Assembly: GCA_032718475.1 (NCBI GenBank)
Contig: JAUCBJ010008689.1
Coordinates: 1-64,000, forward strand
From: Nemertoderma westbladi
Taxonomy: Eukaryota; Xenacoelomorpha; Nemertodermatida; Nemertodermatidae
Reading direction: 5' to 3'
DNA: 64,000 bases
Both the position numbers and the translations under genes were made by a program. Of the stretch, positions 12,058 through 24,267 are shown one piece after another; position 1 is the first letter of the stretch; the number at the start of each line of letters is the position of its first letter. The notes beneath the pieces are model-generated. The model had not been told where the DNA came from. It did no database searches and was given only the letters and a program-made list of their open reading frames with translations.

Positions 12058-15000
12058 ATGTCGACTTTTGACCCAGAGCTAGTTGAATTTCTTGGACTAC
12101 CGAAGGTTGACACCGCTAACGTCAAAATCCAATCCGATGGCGATCCGCTACCACCCCCAGCTACTTACATAGCAGACCAGTCTGTTGGTCTGCCGTCCCG
12201 TAGTTGGCAGACATTCCAACCCTTCGGAATGTCGGCAGATGCCAACCTACATGAGCACTATAATATTCTCGCCGATCCCAAAAGTAACCCTGTAAAGAAC
12301 CAAAACTGGCAGCAGAATCCCTCATTCTCATCCCAAGAATCCATTCTACAGGAATTATTTCAAATTGAAGACGAACACAAAAGGAAATCGCTAAATTCTA
12401 TCGAAAATTGTGGGAGTTCGTTTCCCATCGGGAATCAACCTTGGAATGATAAGACTCCCTGCAGTTCGCTCATTCCTCGATCCGCCCCGCCTGTTGTACC
12501 ACTACTGCGATCCCACTCCTGCACCACTCCCCGTGGCTCCCCCACGGCATTCTTTGATTCAGCTGATTTTCGATGTCGGATTAGATCTCAACCATCAGCT
12601 GTTGTTCCCATCTCTATTGCTAGCGAGTTTGATGAATTTATTAATCCGCAGTCAATGCACACAGAGCCCATAAACCGATTTGGGAAGATTGGTGGACATG
12701 TTTCGTCCGCCTTTGATGCACCGCCACATTTCCACCATCCCAAATGGGAGGAGCCACCACTATGCGAGAAACTAAACCAGAACTCATCGACTTCCCTCAG
12801 TAAGTGCCAGCAGCTTTTAAACCCACTGCGCGATGCGTCAGCTGGGTGGCGCCACGCTTCGTCTGGTTGTGTTCCTGGTACCACGCAGCCCCATTCAGAG
12901 AAGCCCGTTGCCTATGTCCAGCCATTCACGGCGATTAATCGTTGCGCATCGCCGTCCAATGAGACCAGCTGGACGTCTGGGGAGTGTAACGAGACCTATG
13001 GCAACCCCCCACCTCCCTACCCAGGGGGTTCCAACCTCCAAACCGAAGAAATTAAAGCGAAACCAAAACGAGTCTCTCAGAAAAAGTCCAAAAAGCTAAT
13101 TAATATTGACGAGAATTCCCCCGACTGCGTAAACCGGTTGCAACAGCAACAGACGACTGTGAAGAAACCAAAACGGAGGCGTAAGGAGCGCGTGTGTGGT
13201 GGCACAGTGGCGCCACAAGTTAATCTAACCATAGCGGGACCCACTGTTAATATCGCTAACATACACTTCCAAGATTCCAACTCTATGAACCCATCCATCG
13301 CTAATCTCAATATGCCCTATATTCCGAATTCTTTTGTTACTGACAATTGTTTGCAACGGAACTCCAACCCAGCGATTCCAACATCCACAGGTATCGTACC
13401 AAATATATCCGTCAATCAGTCACTAAAACAGGAGAGTTACACGCACCAATTACTGTGCCAACTCCCCAAACAACAACAATCCTCATCTCTCAACAACCTG
13501 CCTTACAACCCATACGTTACGGAACTCCCTGTATCCCAACCCCAGTTTAATCAACCAGCAACCTTCTCATCTTCTTTATCTTGTTTTAATGGCCCTATTG
13601 AATCTGAGATTTCCTTCAATAATTCACATTTTAATCCTCCGACTCATTTCCCTCCCTCTCAACCCCCTTGCATCCCACCTGTTCCCATCCCCTCCTCCCC
13701 TATTGCACCCAGTCCACGCACTCTGAACCGCTTCGGTAACCGCACTGTCAGCGAACTGTTGGCAACCCATAGGGCTGCTACTTCACCATCCCGATCAGCC
13801 CAGATACAAGAAACCTCCGGGAAAGGCGTTGACATGGAGATGGGGAGAACCGAGGACAATCTCCTTAATGAGATTCTAGTTTACCTCAACACGGCTACCG
13901 GATCTACCGACACCTCCATTAATAAACCCGACAGTAGCAATTCTTTGGAGACCCCTCCGAGGGTTCTAAAGCCAGAGAGACGAGAAGTGAAGGCCTGTCG
14001 TCGAAGTCTTAGCCACGAGTGCTTGGCACCTCCAGCGTACCAGACCTTGTTCTCTGGGGTTAATAGTCTACTAGGCCAACACCGGGACGCAGAAAGGGTT
14101 TCGGAGTCACCTCAGGGATTTATAGTTGAACCATCATTCGGCCAACCTGATAACTCATTTACATTGAATCAACCCCATAACTCATTTATTATGACTCAAT
14201 CATCGAACTCAGTTACTTGTACATCCGGAAATATTAAACTTGAAGCCGCAGCCAACAAACTAAATCATTGCAGTCAGTACATCTCTATGTTATCGAGTAG
14301 TGACAGTCGGTCTCACCAACTCCCATCACCGACCGAGCTCCTATACAAACCTCTAGGTATCCCGCCAGCAGCCAATACTCCCGCTAATAATCGGTTCCAT
14401 GGTTCCGACGATATGGACTTAATACAGTCAATTATATTAGCTGATAGTCGAAAACAGCCAGTCTCAGTTGGCCATAATTTCAGTTACAATAAAACAACAT
14501 CTTCCCCTTTGGCTAACCTGCCCTCCAAGGGTCTTAACATCAGCTACAATGACCCAGCTGCATCCTCTGGCAACCCAGCCTCCAATAGCCATACCTTCAG
14601 CTACAATGACCCAGCTGCATCCTCTGGCAACCCAGCCTCCAATAGCCATACCTTCAGCTACAATGACCCAGCTGCATCCTCTGGCAACCCAGCCTCCAAT
14701 AGCCATACGTTCAGCTACAATGACTCAGCTGCATCCTCTGGCAACCCAGCCTCCAATAGCCATACCTTCAGCTACAATGACCCAGCTGCATCCTCTGGCA
14801 ACCCAGCCTCCAATAGCCATACCTTCAGCTACAATGACCCAGCTGCATCCTCTGGCAACCCAGCCTCCAATAGCCATACGTTCAGCTACAATGACTCAGC
14901 TGCATCCTCTGGCAACCCAGCCTCCAATAGCCATACCTTCAGCTACAATGACCCAGCTGCATCCTCTGGCAACCCAGCCTCCAATAGCCATACATTCAGC

Positions 15001-15394
15001 TACAATGACCCAGCTGCATCCTCTGGCAACCCAGCCTCCAATAGCCATACATTCAGCTACAATGACTCAGCTGCATCCTCTGGCAACCCAGCCTCCAATA
15101 GCCATACCTTCAGCTACAATGACCCAGCTGCATCCTCTCGCAACCCAGCCTCCAATAGCCATACCTTCAGCTACAATGACCCAGCTGCATCCTCTGGCAA
15201 CCCAGCCTCCAATAGCCACAACCCAGGCTACTACGGCGATCCCCCGGCATCTGTTGAGTCTATTTCATTCGGGATCTCACCATTGGCTGTACCGTTATCC
15301 AATGAGTCAACAGGAGACCCAATGGCGGACTCAGTTCCTCGCAAACGGAAACGACGTAGGGAACGCAATGTAACGGAAACGGAACGGCTTGTAG
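12058..15394 (+). CDS. bHLH-zipper transcription factor, large first coding exon
   Basis: A long open frame starts at ATG 12058, the first in-frame ATG after an upstream TAA. It encodes about 1112 residues rich in Ser, Pro, Asn and Gln, as in activation domains of transcription factors. Basic clusters that could be nuclear signals lie near residues 335-350, 370 and 1094-1103 (PRKRKRRRER). Residues about 827-1054 are twelve copies of a 19-residue repeat. The frame stays open to about 15480. Two donors are possible: AG/GTAACC after 15394 (phase 1) and TTG/GTAAGT after 15459 (phase 0). Only the 15394 donor joins the next exon in the bHLH frame, so I chose it although the other fits the consensus better. 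N-terminal exons further upstream cannot be excluded. The protein is not identified by this exon alone. Confidence 0.75.
14537..15220 (+). repeat. 57-bp coding repeat, 12 copies (19-residue units)
   Basis: In-frame units encode FSYNDPAASSGNPASNSHT. The sixth residue, P or S, runs P P P S P P S P P S P P, so a three-unit (171-bp) higher-order repeat has been amplified. The nucleotide copies are nearly identical, with one G-to-R change (copy 11). The expansion lies in the Ser/Asn-rich region and keeps the frame. Confidence 0.95.
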
Positions 15395-15459
15395 GTAACC
15401 GAGTTGTGGACTCTCTAAATACACCATCTACCGGGTCTGAGTCCAGGATTCTTCCGTTG

Positions 15460-15649
15460 GTAAGTTTTTTTCCAATTTTTTAATATTTGTTGTTAAACAA
15501 TAAACATCTGTATTAGGGTGGTCCAAAGAAATTTTGTAAATTCCTATGGGCTACCTACCCCCCCCCCCCCCCCACACCCCACCCCCCCCCCCCCCCCCCC
15601 ACACACCAAACCCCCACCACCCACCTCCCCCCCCCACACCCCCCCACAA
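15460..15649. other. Intron DNA with poly-C/CCCACC tracts
   Basis: This is intron 1 of the bHLH gene. C-runs of 15-20 and CCCACACC words fill 15558-15645. Proline-rich open frames here are an effect of the C-runs. Confidence 0.6.
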
Positions 15650-16144
15650 TATCCCACTAAAATCGCGATTATCGGTAAGGTCGCGACGGGGCGTTTTACC
15701 CCTAGACTCACTTCTGGTTGTCATATGAGGACGATTTAGGTTGTTAGAAGCGCAATCATTGATTGAGTTGGGGTAGGTGGACTAAAACTGTAAAAAAGTT
15801 TATATTTCTGAGGTGCATGCCATATCTTAATTGTTATAACTTTACATAGTTTGCGAAACGAAAAAAAGGAATGACTTCATCCTCATTCTCATATTCTTCA
15901 TAGAAAAAATGTCATGCACCTCAGAAATATTACATTTGTTATAGTTTTAGTCTCAGCTTCCCCAACTAAATCAATGATTGCGCTTCTAACAAGCTATAAA
16001 TCATTCTCATATGACCACCAGAAGTGTGTCTAGTGGCCAAATATATATATATAATGCAGCTGCAATGCATCATGCCGATCGTAGTAGTAGTAGGGGTAAA
16101 ACGCCCAATCGTGAGCTACAGATGTTTGCGATTTTAGTGGGATA
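15650..16144. mobile_element. Non-autonomous terminal-inverted-repeat element, interrupted
   Basis: The ends are TATCCCACTAAAATCGC and its complement ending GATTTTAGTGGGATA; TA at each edge could be the target duplication. The complementarity continues inward for most of the element: GGCGTTTTACCCC against GGGGTAAAACGCC, CATATGA segments, CAATCATTGATT against AATCAATGATTG, and TGAGGTGCATG against CATGCACCTCA. The right arm is split by a LINE 3' tail at 16034-16093. No transposase is present. Confidence 0.8.
16034..16093 (+). mobile_element. LINE 3' tail, extremely 5'-truncated insertion
   Basis: The segment ends GCAGCTGCAATGCATCATG-CCGATCG followed by (TAG)n. The same 3' end follows the reverse transcriptase remnants at 49230-49275 (+) and 60765-60815 (-). 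It sits between GTGTCTAG and GGGTAAAACGCC, which are continuous in the opposite arm of the host element, so it inserted after that element. Confidence 0.8.
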
Positions 16145-19100
16145 ACTTTGGTGGCGTTGCGTTGAGCAACGGGTGGACTTCAAACAAATTGAAAAATCTA
16201 TCAGCTTATTTTTTCACCTTTTGGTACATTTTTTTTTGAGGGGGGGGGGGGGGGGGGTTACTTACAATTTTTTGTTGGGCCTCTCCCTAACTGTATGGGA
16301 TTGTACAGTAACAGTATTTATTTACGGAATGGAAACACGATCTTTTCCTTCCGGAAATGCAATTCAATTCCATGGACTCCTCGTGGGGTTATAAATTTAT
16401 ATATTGAATGATTTACCTGGAATAGTGAAATATGATGTTTCTTGTTTCCTATTACTGACGTAATTCCTGAGTGATTGTGATTCGACTTTGGTGATGAAAT
16501 TGAATTGAACAAACTGTCAATTCCTTTAACCTGATGTATATAACAGCTGGGGGGGGGGGGGGGGGTTATAATAACAGTTACTGGCATTATTTTGGTTAGA
16601 ATAACATATAATTAATACTTAACATCGTTAATTTATCGAGACAAGATATATAATACTTCGCGAGATTAGATTTACTTTAACTTGTGTCAATTCCCCCCCC
16701 CCCCCCCCCCCCCACACTTCCTTAACATTTATTTATAAGTCTATTTGGACAGGTTGGGTGGTAACAAACATATTGGTGTTGAAGTAGCTTGAATTTGGGG
16801 GTAGATTGTCACTTGGCCCCTTTTCCATATCCCCTTGACCCATCAAAGCCAAATCTCTGTCAGGGCTGCCGCTTCTGCTAATATTGCCTCTAAGCCGGAG
16901 TTATTTTATAATGGGTTCGTATTTAAGAGAATAGCAGCTCCTAACCACACTGGGCCAATGGCGTAGGTTGGTGTAAGACACCTGCGGCTGAATACATAGA
17001 GGTAGGACTAGTAATTGGACGGGCCCTGTTGTGTATGTCCCATTCTAATCTTCCGTCTCTCTGTAGGGGTGATTATCTATGGTAGGCCCTACTTCCCGCT
17101 TCAGGGTCGTTGGGGGTTTATATCGGGGCCCTGCTTTCTATAGATCCATGGGATGGATAAGCTTGAGTGATTGACTACCAAAGTGTACCTAACCACAGAA
17201 GGATCTCTAGTAACTCGTCAGCATTTAAATTATTGACCTTATCTTGACCTTTTTCTTTATGTCCGAAACAAGTTTGCCGCGCCTTTAATCACAATATCTT
17301 AACTGACTGAAAGCCTAAAGTAACAGCTTTGGCCAGAGTGGATGCCTTACTGTATTAGACCTAAATATCACTTTGTAGTGAACCATCGGTGTTTGTTATA
17401 ATAGTAATAAATTTATCACGATTAAATTATAAAGTATAATGCGCTGCGATGTGATGTGATGATAATGACGCATGGAACTTGTATGGCGCACTCATCTCTC
17501 CTAGACCCAACCTTTAGTTCCTAACTCATTTCATCGTTCTATGATAGTCAATCTAGTTCTTCTGGTCAATCTGCCTCAAATTTATGTTTATTTACATGAG
17601 TTAAGTTGATTGCATTCTGCATTGCCTTTAAAAGTTGTAGATTTTTCCTACCCAAAAGTTTATAGTCTGAGTTACCCCATTTCATATTATTTGCCGCATG
17701 CCGTAATGCGCTAATGCATTTTCTTATCGTAACGATTAACTAATATCACTATTTGCCCTACAAACATACTATCTTCGGCGGCGCTTTCCCTTAAATGGGA
17801 TCATTTGCATTCTCTCTTTAACTAAGATATCTTATCGTTTAACATTTACTAACATAACCTTCAACATGTTATCTCGTATCCCGTCTATATAGGCTGTAGT
17901 GGTTCACTAATTGCACACACATGTCGCTCTCAATACTCATTCGCATTACACATATAGGAGAGGGTGCAGTTGTTTAGTTTGGACCATCAAGTGTTTAAAT
18001 AATATTACATGACAGTGAATGGCGTTCTTCGCCATTATGATATACCAATTATAATTATATATTTTATTCCTTTGTTATCGCCACGTGCTGATTATATATT
18101 ATACTTTTACACAGTACTAAATGTCGGTTGGTCTTGGAATCAACTCAAAACAAATCGCTATCTTATATAAAGCTATTAATTATCGATTTGGTTTGGAACG
18201 TGTCGGCTAGAACCCCTCTTGTTATTTCGTTGCTTATATATTTGCTTTGTTTCTATAAGCGTGGATAAATCATTAGAGCGGACCCCTTAATACCCCCCGG
18301 TGGTGTTTATCCTACAGTATTCAACACGTTGCGATCCCTTCCTTTGGGTGTTTATATAACATATTCCAGGAATTGTTATTCAAAATCTCAGAAAATCGTA
18401 GGCGTTGTTGGCTTCCATGTGAGTGAGTGAGTGAGTGAGGATACATGTATAATTATTGTATAATATAGGTAATTAGAGCTAGATGTGTTCTACCGAAATA
18501 TTGGTCATGTAAGACCCAACCAAACGTGGCTAGCGGTAAGGTGACCCAACCCAACTGGGCTAGCAGTAAGATGACCCCACCCAGTGCTGCTATAGCAACT
18601 TACATAGCAATAGGCTAACTTTTTCGTTTCTATCCAACTCCTACTACGTGGTTAACTCAAGATAGTGCGAATATTTCAATATAACCCTTAAACATGCTGC
18701 CCCAGCGTCGTTAACAGGCTATCCCCGTGTCATTAACAGGCTGCCCCCAATGTCCAATCAAGGTAACCAGTAATGACCCCCTAATTACCTTAAATAAATA
18801 ATCACGTTTGGCTGTATTTTCTTCACCTACTATTACCGGTACCGTCAATATAATACAAAGTGATTTAACTACTTCCTGCCACCCTACCGTGTTGCCATCG
18901 CCAGCTAGCTGTTATTAAGTTCAGTTATAATTTATTCGTCCGATAATTAGCCTGTAACTTAGGTTATTATTATTGTTCTTCTTTTCGAAAGATATATACT
19001 GGGCTAATATTTATTTATGCGTTATATAACAACAATAAGAATATATACCAATCAATCTGTTGCATAAATGTATTGTCCTACATCTAATAAACAATTTCCC

Positions 19101-19244
19101 CTTCATCCTTTTCAGCAAATTTCCAAGCCAATTAAAATAATATTCTTTTAGTTTTTCAGTCTCATTAAATGTTGTATGTCCAAAATAATTAATATCAATA
19201 TCTAGTTTGTGCAAATACATACTGAACTCTACTCCACATTGCAG
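16145..19244. other. Intron 1 of the bHLH gene
   Basis: This is mostly unique AT-rich DNA. G/C homopolymer tracts lie at about 16239-16258, 16548-16568 and 16694-16714, and a GAGT microsatellite lies near 18420. The stretch 18520-18600 has two diverged copies of a GACCCAACC-CTAGCGGTAAG motif. No additional exon of the gene could be recognised. Confidence 0.5.
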
Positions 19245-19421
19245 ATAGCAGTACCAGTACCGGTACCGGTACGTCCATATCGACAGACAGACGACGTCTA
19301 CATCGGATATCTGAACGTCGACGTAGGGATTCGTTAAAAACGTCCCTGGATACTCTGAAACATATCGTTCCTAGCCTGCAGGGAGCAGTCGATCAGAGTC
19401 AGCAGTGTGTGTTGCTACATG
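19245..19421 (+). CDS. bHLH gene, exon 2 (basic region, helix 1, loop)
   Basis: The acceptor CCACATTGCAG precedes 19245; an in-frame TGA just upstream forces a splice here. The frame gives a Ser/Thr linker, then RRRLHRISERRRRDSLK and SLDTLKHIVPSL. The His-x3-Glu-x3-Arg spacing (H, E, R of the basic region) is that of class B bHLH proteins that bind CACGTG. The exon ends in phase 1 at CTACATG/GTAAGTG, inside the loop or start of helix 2. The last bases of the exon and the donor are the first unit of the 19-bp array that fills the next intron. Family members with a similar basic region include Mondo/MLXIP proteins and the MGA bHLH; I cannot decide between them without alignment. Confidence 0.85.
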
Positions 19422-22400
19422 GTAAGTGTGCGGCTACACGGTAAGTGTGTTGCTACACGGTAAGTGTGTTGCTACACGGTAAGTGTGTTGATACACGGTA
19501 AGTGTGCGGCTACACGGTAAGTGTGTTGATACACGGTAAGTGTGCGGCTACAAGGTAAGTGTGTTGCTACACGGTAAGTGTGTTGCTACACGGTAAGTGT
19601 GTTGCTACACGGTAAGTGTGTTGCTACACGGTAAGTGTGCGGCTACACGGTAAGTGTGTTGCTACACGGTAAGTGTGTTGCTACACGGTAAGTGTGTTGC
19701 TACACGGTAAGTGTGTTGCTACATGGCAAGTGTGTTGCTACATGATAAGTGTGCGGCTACACGGTAAGTGTGTAGCTACACTGTAAGTGTGTTGCTACAC
19801 TGTAAATGTGTTGCTACACGGTAAGTGTATTGCTACACGGTAAGTGTGTTGCTACACTGTAAATGTATTGCTACACGGTAAGTGTGTTGCTACACGGTAA
19901 GTGTGTTGCTACACGGTAAGTGTGTTGCTACATGGTAAGTGTGTTGCTACATGATAAGTATGCGGCTACACGGTAAGTGTGTTGCTACACGGTAAGTGTG
20001 TTGCTACACGGTATGTGTGTTGCTACACGGTAAGTGTGTTGCTAAATGGTAAGTGTGTTGCTACACGGTAAGTGTGTTGCTACATGGTAAGTGTGCGGCT
20101 ACACGGTAAGTGTGTTGCTACACGGTAAGTGTGTTGCTGCACGGTAAGTGTGTTGCTACACGGTAAGTGTGTTGCTACATGGTAATTGGTAAGTGTGTTG
20201 CTACACGGTAAGTGTGTTGCTACATGGTAAGTGTGTTGCTACATGGTAAGTGTGCGGCTACACGGTAAGTGTGTTGCTACACGGTAAGTGTGTTGCTACA
20301 CGGTAAGTGTGTTGCTACATGGTAAGTGTGCGGCTACACGGTAAGTGTGTTGCTGCACGGTAAGTGTGTTGCTGCACGGTAAGTGTGTTGCTACACGGTT
20401 AGTGTGTTGCTACACGGTAAGTGTGTTGCTACATGGTAAGTGTGTTGCTACACGGTAAGTATGTTGCTACATGGTAAGTGTGCGGCTACACGGTAAGTGT
20501 GTTGCTACACGGTAAGTGTGTTGCTACACGGTAAGTGTGTTGCTACACGGTAAGTGTGTTGCTACACGGTAAGTGTGTTGCTACATGGTAAGTGTGTTGC
20601 TACATGGTAAGTGTGTTGCTACACGGTAAGTGTGTTGCTTGCTACACGGTAAGTGTGTTGCTACATGGTAAGTGTGTTGCTACATGGTAAGTGTGCGGCT
20701 ACACGGTAAGTGTGTTGCTACACGGTAAGTGTGTTGCTACATGGTAAGTGTGCGGCTACACGGTAAGTGTGTTGCTACACGGTAAGTGTGTTGCTACACG
20801 GTAAGTGTGTTGCTACACGGTAAGTGTGTTGCTACACGGTAAGTGTGTTGCTACATGGTAAGTGTGCGGCTACACGGTAAGTGTGTTGCTACATGGTAAG
20901 TGTGTTGCTACACGGTAAGTGTGTTGCTACACGGTAAGTGTGTTGCTTGCTACACGGTAAGTGTGTTGCTTGCTACACGGTAAGTGTGTTGCTACATGGT
21001 AAGTGTGTTGCTACATGGTAAGTGTGCGGCTACACGGTAAGTGTGTTGCTACACGGTAAGTGTGTTGCTACACTGTAAGTGTGTTGCTACACGGTATGTG
21101 TGTTGCTACACGGTAAGTGTGTTGCTACATGGTAAGTGTGTTGCTACACGGTAAGTGTGTTGCTACATGGTAAGTGTGCGGCTACACGGTAAGTGTGTTG
21201 CTACACGGTAAGTGTGTTGCTGCACGGTAAGTGTGTTGCTACACGGTAAGTGTGTTGCTACATGGTGATTGGTAAGTGTGTTGCTACACGGTAAGTGTGT
21301 TGCTACACGTTAAGTGTGTTGCTACATGGTAAGTGTGCGGCTACACGGTAAGTGTGTTGCTACACGGTAAGTGTGTTGCTACACGGTAAGTGTGTTGCTA
21401 CATGGTAAGTGTGCGGCTACACGGTAAGTGTGTTGTTACACGGCAAGTGTGTTGCTGCACGGTAAGTGTGTTGCTACACGGTTAGTGTGTTGCTACACGG
21501 TAAGTGTGTTGCTACATGGTAAGTGTGTTGCTACACGGTAAGTATGTTGCTACATGGTAAGTGTGCGGCTACACGGTAAGTGTGTTGCTACACGGTAAGT
21601 GTGTTGCTACACGGTAAGTGTGTCGCTACACGGTAAGTGTGTTGCTACATGGTAAGTGTGTTGCTACATGGTAAGTGTGTTGCTACACGGTAAGTGTGTT
21701 GCTACATGGTAAGTGTGTTGCTACATGGTAAGTGTGCGGCTACACGGTAAGTGTGTTGCTACACGGTAAGTGTGTTGCTACATGGTAAGTGTGCGGCTAC
21801 ACGGTAAGTGTGTTGCTACACGGTAAGTGTGTTGCTACACGGTAAGTGTGTTGCTACACGGTAAGTGTGTTGCTACACGGTAAGTGTGTTGCTACATGGT
21901 AAGTGTGCGGATACACGGTAAGTGTGTTGCTACACGGTAAGTGTGTTGCTATACGGTTAGTGTGTTGCTACACGGTAAGTGTGTTGCTACACGGTAAGTG
22001 TGTTGCTACACGGTAACTGTATTGCTACATGGTAAGTGTGTTGCTACACGGTAAGTGTGTTGCTACACGGTAAGTGTGTTGCTACACGGTAAGTGTGTTG
22101 CTACACGGTAAGTGTGTTGCTGCGCGGTAAGTGTATTGCTACATGGTAAGTGTGTTGCTACACGGTACGTGTGTTGCTACACGGTAAGTGTGTTGCTACA
22201 CGGTAAGTGTGTTGCTACACGGTAAGTGTATTGCTACACGGTAAGTGTGTTGCTACACGTTAAGTGTGTTGCTACATGGTAAGTGTGCGGCTACACGGTA
22301 AGTGTGTTGCTACACGGTAAGTGTGTTGCTACACGGTAAGTGTGTTGCTACACGGTAAGTGTGTTGCTACACGGTAAGTGTGTTGCTACATGGTAAGTGT

Positions 22401-24267
22401 GTTGCTACACGGTAAGTGTGTTGCTACATGGTAAGTGTGTTGCTACATGGTAAGTGTGCGGCTACACGGTAAGTGTGTTGCTACACGGTAAGTGTGTTGC
22501 TACATGGTAAGTGTGCGGCTACACGGTAAGTGTGTTGCTACACGGTAAGTGTGTTGCTACACGGTAAGTGTGTTGCTACACGGTAAGTGTGTTGCTACAT
22601 GGTAAGTGTGCGGATACACGTAAGTGTGTTGCTACACGGTAAGTGTGTTGCTATACGGTTAGTGTGTTGCTACACGGTAAGTGTGTTGCTACACGGTAAG
22701 TGTGTTGCTACACGGTAACTGTATTGCTACATGGTAAGTGTGTTGCTACACGGTAAGTGTGTTGCTACACGGTAAGTGTGTTGCTACACGGTAAGTGTGT
22801 TGCTACACGGTAAGTGTGTTGCTGCGCGGTAAGTGTATTGCTACATGGTAAGTGTGTTGCTACACGGTACGTGTGTTGCTGCTACACGGTAAGTGTGTTG
22901 CTACACGGTAAGTGTGTTGCTACACGGTAAGTGTATTGCTACACGGTAAGTGTGTTGCTACACGGTAAGTGTGTTGCTACACGGTAAGTGTGTTGCTGCA
23001 CGGTAAGTGTGTTGCTGCACGGTAAGTGTGTTGCTGCACGGTAAGTGTGTTGCTACACGGTAAGTGTGTTGCTACACGGTAAGTGTATTGCTACACGGTA
23101 AGTGTGTTGCTACACGGAAGTGTGTTGCTGCACGGTAAGTGTGTTGCTGCACGGTAAGTGTGTTGCTAGGTTGCTACACGGTATGTGTGTTGCTACACGG
23201 TAAGTGTGTTGCTGCACGGTAAGTGTGTTGCTGCACGGTAAGTGTGTTGCTACACGGTAAGTGTGTTGCTACACGGTAAGTGTGCTGCTATATGGTAAGT
23301 GTGTTGCTACACGGTTAGTGTGTTGCTATGCTACACGGTAAGTGTGTTGCTGCACGGTAAGTGTGTTGCTGCACGGTAAGTGTGTTGCTACACGGTAAGT
23401 GTGTTGCTACACGGTAAGTGTGCTGCTATATGGTAAGTGTGTTGCTACACGGTAAGTGTGTTGCTGCACGGTAAGTGTGTTGCTGCACGGTAAGTGTGTT
23501 GCTACGCGGTAAGTGTGTTGCTACACGGTAAGTGTGCTGCTATATGGTAAGTGTGTTGCTACACGGTTAGTGTGTTGCTATGCTACACGGTAAGTGTGTT
23601 GCTGCACGGTAAGTGTGTTGCTGCACGGTAAGTGTGTTGCTACACGGTAAGTGTGTTGCTACACGGTAAGTGTGTTGCTACACGGTAAGTGTGCTGCTAT
23701 ATGGTAAGTGTGTTGCTACACGGTTAGTGTGTTGCTATGCTACACGGTAAGTGTGTTGCTGCACGGTTAGTGTGTTGCTGCACGGTAAGTGTGTTGCTAC
23801 ACGGTAAGTGTGTTGCTACACGGTAAGTGTGCTGCTATATGGTAAGTGTGTTGCTACACGGTTAGTGTGTTGCTATGCTACACGGTAAGTGTGTTGCTAC
23901 ACGGTTAGTGTGTTGCTATGCTACACGGTAAGTGTGTTGCTGCGCGGTTAATGTGTTGCTGCACGGTGTGTTGCTACACGGTAAGTGTGTTGCTACACGG
24001 TAAGTGTGCTGCTATATGGTAAGTGTGTTGCTAGACGGTTAGTGTGTTGCTTAAAGGTAAGTGTGTTACTATGCTACACGGTAAGTGTGTTGCTACACGG
24101 TTAGTGTGTTGCTATGCTACACGGTAAGTGTGTTGCTACACGGTTAGTGTGTTGCTAGACGGTTAGTGTGTTGCTTAAAGGTAAGTGTGTTACTATGCTA
24201 CACGGTAAGTGTGTTGCTACACGGTTAGTGTGTTGCTATGCTACACGGTAAGTGTGTTGCTACATGG
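19403..24267 (+). repeat. 19-bp array made of 5' splice-site copies, about 250 units
   Basis: The unit is TGTTGCTACACGGTAAGTG, with frequent variants CTACATGG, GCGGCTACACGG, GCTGCACGG and ending GGTTAGTG. Each typical unit contains CGGTAAGTG or TGGTAAGTG, which matches the U1-type donor consensus at G/GTAAGT. The first unit is the exon 2-intron 2 junction itself. Longer-range duplication is visible: the rare GGTAATTGG near 20185 recurs as GGTGATTGG near 21265, CGGATACACG recurs at about 21908 and 22612, and CTGCTATATGG recurs six times between 23283 and 24010. Confidence 0.95.

Noticed and set aside
12058-12200. Mondo N-terminal conserved region at the start of the large exon
   Set aside because: I looked for the conserved Trp/Lys-rich glucose-sensing segments of Mondo proteins and saw none; they would have to lie in exons not found here.
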